Positions 5,334 through 9,041 of a DNA stretch of 9,041 nt are shown one piece after another. Each line of letters begins with the position of its first letter. The stretch's first letter is position 1. Source of the stretch: DATKZB01 sp035528235 (GTDB lineage: Bacteria > Planctomycetota > Phycisphaerae > FEN-1346); the NCBI GenBank assembly GCA_035528235.1, contig DATKZB010000018.1, forward strand, positions 1-9,041, in the 5' to 3' direction. The notes below the pieces were generated by a model. The model was not told the DNA's origin. It did no database searches and was given only the letters and a program-made list of their open reading frames with translations. Position numbers and translations under genes: made by a program.

Positions 5334-8300
5334 ATGAAAAGAAGGTCAAGGACCGTCGTTCTTCTTGCGGGGCTCGTCCTGGCGCTCGTCGGGGCATCCG
5401 CGCGTCTGGCCGGGCAGGACAAGGCACCCGACGCCGACACCGCCATCCTACAAGATTGGATGCGCCAGGACTCCGGCGGGGACCCCCAGGCGTGCTTCGC
5501 CGCGAGCGACGCCGCGACGCTCGAGACCCGGATGGTGGCCCGCGTGGTTGACGAACTCGGCGCCGCCGGCGCGCCGTACCGCGAGACGCTCGAGCAACTG
5601 ACCCGGGCGGGCGCGGCGGGCAACGACCCGCGCTGGCGCGACCTGTACGCCAAGGCGTGCGACGAGCGGCGCCGACGGCGACTCGGGCGGCTCGTCGCGG
5701 CGTATCCCAAGATCGTCTTCACGAAGCATTACGACATCGGCGGCAGCCATTACGCGTACACCGAAGGCCAGTCCGACGCCCAGGCCGAGCGGCACTTCCG
5801 CCCCGGGTCGGCCCTGTGCCTGCTGGAACTGGGCGCCGACGGCGCCGCCACCGTCCGCACCCTCATCGACGACCCCAAGGGTGTCATCCGCGACCCCGAC
5901 GTCTCGTACGACGGCGCGCGCATCCTGTTCGCCTGGAAGAAGTCCGACCGCCAGGACGACTACCACCTGTACGAGATGGACGCCCGGACGGAGGCCGTGC
6001 GCCAACTGACGTTCGGCCTGGGCTTTGCCGACTACGAGGGGGTGTACCTGCCCGGCGGCGACATCCTGTTCAACTCCACTCGCTGCGTCCAGATCGTCGA
6101 TTGCTGGTGGACCGAGGTGTCGAACCTGTACGCGTGCGACCCGGACGGCCGGTACCTGCGGCGTCTGAGTTTCGACCAGGTCCACACCAACTACCCGCAG
6201 GTGCTCGATGACGGCCGGGTCGTCTACACGCGGTGGGACTATAACGACCGCGGCCAGATCTACCCGCAGCCGCTGTTCCAGATGAACCCCGACGGCACGG
6301 CCCAGACCGAGTTCTACGGCAACAACTCGTGGTTCCCCACAACCATCATGCACGCGCGCGGCATACCGGGGACGCACAAGGTCATTGCCGTTCTCTCGGG
6401 GCACCATAGCCGGCAACGGGGCAAACTGGCGATCGTCGATGCGTCGCGCGGCCAGCAGGAGGCCACCGGCGTCCAGTTGATCGCCCCCGTCCGCGAGACC
6501 AAGGCCGTCCACGTCGACTCCTACGGCCAGGACGGGGACCAGTGGCAGTATCCCTACGCGCTGAGCGAGACCGAGTTCGTCGTCACCTACGCGCCCGGCG
6601 ACGGCAAGGGAAAGCACAAGGGCCCCTTCGGCCTCTACTGGATGGACATCGACGGACGCCGCGAACTCCTGGCCTGCGACCCCAAGATCTCCTGCAACCA
6701 GCCCGTGCCCCTCGTGCCGCGCGCCATGCCGCACCTCAGGCCGTCGGTCGTGGACTACCGCAAGAACACCGGCGTCTACTACGTGAAGGACGTGTACGCG
6801 GGCCCCGGCCTGGCGGGCCTGGCGCGCGGAACGGTCAAACGGCTGCGCGTGGTGGCGCTCGATTTCCGGGCGGCCGGCGTCGGCGCGAACGGCAGCGGCG
6901 GCCCCGGCGGCGGGGCCCTCTCCAGCACCCCGCCCTCCTGCCGCAACGGCACCTGGGACGTCAAGAAGGTCCTCGGGTCGGTGCCCGTCCACGACGACGG
7001 CTCGGCCCTGTTCACGGTGCCGGCCCGGACGCCGGTCTACTTCCAGTTGCTCGACGCCCGCAGCCACGTCGTCCAGTCGATGCGGAGTTGGTCGACCCTC
7101 CAGCCGGGCGAGGTCTTCTCGTGCGTCGGCTGCCACGAGTCCAAGGGCGAGACGTCCTCGACCAACGGCGCCATGGCGGCGGCCTTGCGCGAGGGGCCGC
7201 AGGACCTGGAGCCGTTCTACGGGCCGACGCGGGGGTTCAGTTTTCCCCGCGAGGTCCAGCCCATCCTCGACAAGCACTGCGTCCGCTGCCACAACGACCG
7301 CGCGGCCGTGCCGAAGGGGGGCAAGGCGAAGGCGGGGCCGGGGCCGGCCCTGCAACTGAAGAACGCCCGGCCGGTCCTGCCGATCGAGTCCGAGTGGCAA
7401 TACACCACGGCCGACCCCGGGCGCGGCTGGCAGAAGCCCGAGTTCGACAGTTCCCGCTGGAAGACCGGCCTCGCGGGTTTCGGGACCCGGGGGACGCCCG
7501 GCGGCAACGTCTGCACCGACTGGCGGACCCGGGAGATCTGGCTCCGCACGTCCTTAACGCTGCCGGCCGACTGGCGGCCCGAGGCCCACACGACCGCCCT
7601 GCGCCACTGTCACGACGAGGACATCGAGGTCACCATCAACGGCATCCGCGTCTTCGGCGCGACGGGTCACATCGTGAAGTACGAGGACGCGCTCATCGAC
7701 TCGAAGGCCCTCCGGCCCGGCCGGAACGTCATCGCCGTCAACTGCCGGCAGACGGGCGGTGGACAGTTCATCGACGTGGGCATCCTGGCAGCCCCGGCCA
7801 AGGGGGCCGACACGGCGGTGGCCAAGACCGTCGCACCGCCCCCCTTGCCGCCGGGCGTCAAGAAGGCCTTCAGCCTGCTCGATGAACGCTCCCTGGACAA
7901 AGACTCGAAGCGGATGTGGAGCGACTCGTACCTGGCCCTGACGCAGAAGGGCACGCCCAACCGGCTCGTCCGGTGGCTGAACGTCCAGTCCATTCCGCCG
8001 ATGCTGCCGCCGTACTTCGCGGGCGCCGCCAAGAGCGAGTTGGTCGCCATGCTCGAAGCGGGGCACAACAGCGTGAAACTCAGCCGCGAGGAAATGGACA
8101 AGATCACCTGCTGGATCGACCTCCTGGTGCCCTTCTGCGGCGACTACACCGAGGCCAACGCCTGGAACGAGGACGAAAAGAAGAAGTACGCCCACTTCAT
8201 GGCCAAGCGGGCGGGCATGGAGGCCATGGAACGCGAGAACATCGCGGCCCTCGTCGCGCAGCGGACCGGCGGCGGGGCAACGACCGTCGCCGAGGAAACC

Positions 8301-8816
8301 GCCCCCGCTTACCGTAACGTGGCGCTGAACCCCAAGGACGTCCAGGGCGCCCCCGCCGGGTATCCCCACGCGTCGAGCAACAGCGAGTTCGGCGGCACGG
8401 CCTGCTTTGCCGCACGCTGCGCCATCGACGGCAAGACCGAAAACAAGGGCCATGGCGATCGGTTCCCCTCCTGGGGCCCGGACAAACGAAAAGACCTCTG
8501 GTGGATGGTCGAGTTCGGCCAGAGCGTCGAGATCGACAAGATCGTCGTCTACCTCCGGGCCGACTTCCCCCACGACATGCACTGGAAGAGCGCCGTGATC
8601 CAGTTCTCCGACGGCACCCGCGAGAAGATCTCGATCGACAAGACCGCCGAGCCGCAGACCTTTGCGTTCGACAAACGCACCGTCTCGTGGCTGAAGATTA
8701 CGGACCTCGTGCAGGACGAGCCGCTGGGCTGGTGCGCACTGACGGAAGTGCAGGTCTGGGGCCGGGACGCAAAGGGCGCGACCGCCCGCGTGGCGGCGAT
8801 GGCCCCGACAAGGTGA
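5334..8816 (+). CDS. Secreted dihaem protein related to hydrazine synthase alpha subunit, with PD40-like propeller, inserted galactose-binding-like domain and C-terminal F5/8 C domain
   Basis: A 1160-residue exported protein. Residues 1-23 are a signal peptide (KRRSR, hydrophobic core, likely cut after ASA). A helical charged segment (about 30-120) precedes a PD40/WD40-like propeller (about 124-520) with cysteines C251, C257 and C268. A conserved stretch ending LQPGEVFSCVGCHE carries the first haem c motif C597-C600-H601. The second motif is C649-C652-H653 in KHCVRCHND. Residues 685-820 form a galactose-binding-like jelly roll (NGIRVFG, GRNVIAVNC, GGGQFIDVG) placed inside the haem domain. That domain resumes at about 845-970 with AGH911 and WIDLLVPFCGDYTE. 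Residues 995-1145 resemble F5/8 type C domains. The order matches the planctomycete relatives of the hydrazine synthase alpha middle domain. True hydrazine synthase is unlikely, since no beta/gamma partner genes are seen. A role in periplasmic or surface electron transfer with glycan binding is inferred. ATG 5334 was preferred over the open frame back to 5202 because it starts the signal peptide. Confidence 0.88.
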   Translation: MKRRSRTVVLLAGLVLALVGASARLAGQDKAPDADTAILQDWMRQDSGGDPQACFAASDAATLETRMVARVVDELGAAGAPYRETLEQLTRAGAAGNDPRWRDLYAKACDERRRRRLGRLVAAYPKIVFTKHYDIGGSHYAYTEGQSDAQAERHFRPGSALCLLELGADGAATVRTLIDDPKGVIRDPDVSYDGARILFAWKKSDRQDDYHLYEMDARTEAVRQLTFGLGFADYEGVYLPGGDILFNSTRCVQIVDCWWTEVSNLYACDPDGRYLRRLSFDQVHTNYPQVLDDGRVVYTRWDYNDRGQIYPQPLFQMNPDGTAQTEFYGNNSWFPTTIMHARGIPGTHKVIAVLSGHHSRQRGKLAIVDASRGQQEATGVQLIAPVRETKAVHVDSYGQDGDQWQYPYALSETEFVVTYAPGDGKGKHKGPFGLYWMDIDGRRELLACDPKISCNQPVPLVPRAMPHLRPSVVDYRKNTGVYYVKDVYAGPGLAGLARGTVKRLRVVALDFRAAGVGANGSGGPGGGALSSTPPSCRNGTWDVKKVLGSVPVHDDGSALFTVPARTPVYFQLLDARSHVVQSMRSWSTLQPGEVFSCVGCHESKGETSSTNGAMAAALREGPQDLEPFYGPTRGFSFPREVQPILDKHCVRCHNDRAAVPKGGKAKAGPGPALQLKNARPVLPIESEWQYTTADPGRGWQKPEFDSSRWKTGLAGFGTRGTPGGNVCTDWRTREIWLRTSLTLPADWRPEAHTTALRHCHDEDIEVTINGIRVFGATGHIVKYEDALIDSKALRPGRNVIAVNCRQTGGGQFIDVGILAAPAKGADTAVAKTVAPPPLPPGVKKAFSLLDERSLDKDSKRMWSDSYLALTQKGTPNRLVRWLNVQSIPPMLPPYFAGAAKSELVAMLEAGHNSVKLSREEMDKITCWIDLLVPFCGDYTEANAWNEDEKKKYAHFMAKRAGMEAMERENIAALVAQRTGGGATTVAEETAPAYRNVALNPKDVQGAPAGYPHASSNSEFGGTACFAARCAIDGKTENKGHGDRFPSWGPDKRKDLWWMVEFGQSVEIDKIVVYLRADFPHDMHWKSAVIQFSDGTREKISIDKTAEPQTFAFDKRTVSWLKITDLVQDEPLGWCALTEVQVWGRDAKGATARVAAMAPTR

Positions 8817-8910
8817 ACACCGGGCACGACACGCCGCACACGATCTCGGTCATCGACCTGGACGGCCTCCGCTAACCGGCCCTCGCACCCTAGACGAGAG
8901 GAGCGCCGCT
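8817..8910 (+). other. Short intergenic spacer with no clear terminator
   Basis: Ninety-four bases separate the dihaem gene from the dehydrogenase. No convincing stem followed by a T-run was found, so read-through and co-transcription are possible. A 20-codon frame from GTG 8813 to TAA 8875 crosses it. Its tail resembles the edge of a beta-propeller repeat (HTISVIDLD), but it is too short to call as a gene. Confidence 0.4.
8896..8903 (+). promoter_or_regulatory. Strong ribosome binding site of the dehydrogenase gene
   Basis: GAGAGGAG lies seven bases before ATG 8911, an optimal spacing that fixes the start of the partial gene. Confidence 0.75.
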
Positions 8911-9041
8911 ATGCGAGCCGTCGCCGTCGTGGAACCCGGAAAGGTCGAAATCGTCGACCTCCCCGACCCCGTCCCCGGCCCGTACCAGGCCCGTGTCAAG
9001 ACCGAGGTGGCCTTCCTGTGCAACGCCACCGACGGCAAACT
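8911..9041 (+). CDS. Zinc-type medium-chain alcohol dehydrogenase, N-terminal fragment (runs off the window)
   Basis: Only 43 full codons are present. The opening MRAVAVVEPGKVEI, the DLPDPVPGPYQ turn and the VKTEVAFLC strand are the start of the GroES-like catalytic domain of zinc-dependent medium-chain dehydrogenases (the threonine, sorbitol and alcohol dehydrogenase group). C37 is in the position of the first catalytic zinc ligand. The usual CGTD is here CNATD, with one extra residue before T40-D41, a variant that may define a subgroup. These enzymes oxidise alcohols or sugar alcohols with NAD(P). Substrate cannot be inferred from this fragment. It follows the dihaem gene on the same strand after 94 bases and has its own strong ribosome binding site. 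Confidence 0.8.
   Translation, partial: MRAVAVVEPGKVEIVDLPDPVPGPYQARVKTEVAFLCNATDGK

Noticed and set aside
5448..7400. 650-codon open frame antisense to the dihaem gene
   Set aside because: Repetitive Ala/Gly/Val/Arg composition, no domain motif, and exactly opposite a clearly real gene; an effect of high G+C.
7554..8582. 342-codon minus-strand frame opposite the C-terminal part of the dihaem gene
   Set aside because: No motif, skewed composition, and the plus-strand reading shows clear haem-domain and discoidin sequence.
5334..8816. Annotation as a genuine hydrazine synthase alpha subunit (anammox)
   Set aside because: No beta/gamma genes nearby, extra galactose-binding and discoidin domains, and a first haem site that seems to lack the tyrosine ligand; only family-level relationship is supported.
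1..9041. CRISPR arrays, tRNA or rRNA genes, insertion sequences, phage genes
   Set aside because: No regularly spaced repeats, cloverleaf, rRNA signature, transposase motif or phage-type protein was seen on either strand.

Overview
The window looks like chromosomal DNA of a planctomycete (Planctomycetota), probably an uncultured lineage. This rests on three things: very high G+C by eye, GTG and TTG starts beside ATG, and a large secreted protein in which a PD40-type propeller, two CXXCH haem motifs and carbohydrate-binding-like domains are combined. The last architecture is typical of planctomycetes. No rRNA, tRNA, CRISPR array, transposase or phage gene was seen.

Positions 111-5104 (minus strand) hold five genes packed head to tail with overlaps of 8, 23, 8 and 4 bases. 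In order of transcription they are an ArnT-like GT39 membrane glycosyltransferase, a short UDP-glucose dehydrogenase-type enzyme, a soluble DPM1/ArnC-like GT2 glycosyltransferase, a small LAB_N membrane protein and a second ArnT-like GT39. Together they read as one pathway. A nucleotide sugar is oxidised, the GT2 enzyme loads a sugar onto a polyprenyl phosphate, the LAB_N protein may anchor the complex or move the lipid-linked sugar across the membrane, and the GT39 enzymes transfer the sugar to an acceptor on the outer face. This resembles a reduced Arn (lipid A modification) system, but donor sugar and acceptor are unknown. A 17-bp stem hairpin at 1-59 lies just past the last gene and could end the transcript.

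Positions 5105-5333 are a divergent intergenic region that should carry promoters for both directions. It contains a TTGACA hexamer and small palindromes but no clear complete promoter.

Positions 5334-8816 (plus strand) encode a 1160-residue exported protein related to the hydrazine synthase alpha-subunit family. It has a signal peptide, a helical segment, a PD40-like propeller, a first haem motif, a second haem motif, a galactose-binding-like domain spliced into the haem domain, the rest of the haem domain, and a C-terminal discoidin (F5/8 type C) domain. It is more likely a surface or periplasmic electron-transfer or carbohydrate-linked protein than a true hydrazine synthase. At 8911, after a strong ribosome binding site, a zinc-type medium-chain dehydrogenase begins and runs off the end.

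The most interesting points are the domain-in-domain structure of the dihaem protein and the compact glycosylation operon with its soluble GT2 / LAB_N pair and unusual GT39 active-site motifs.
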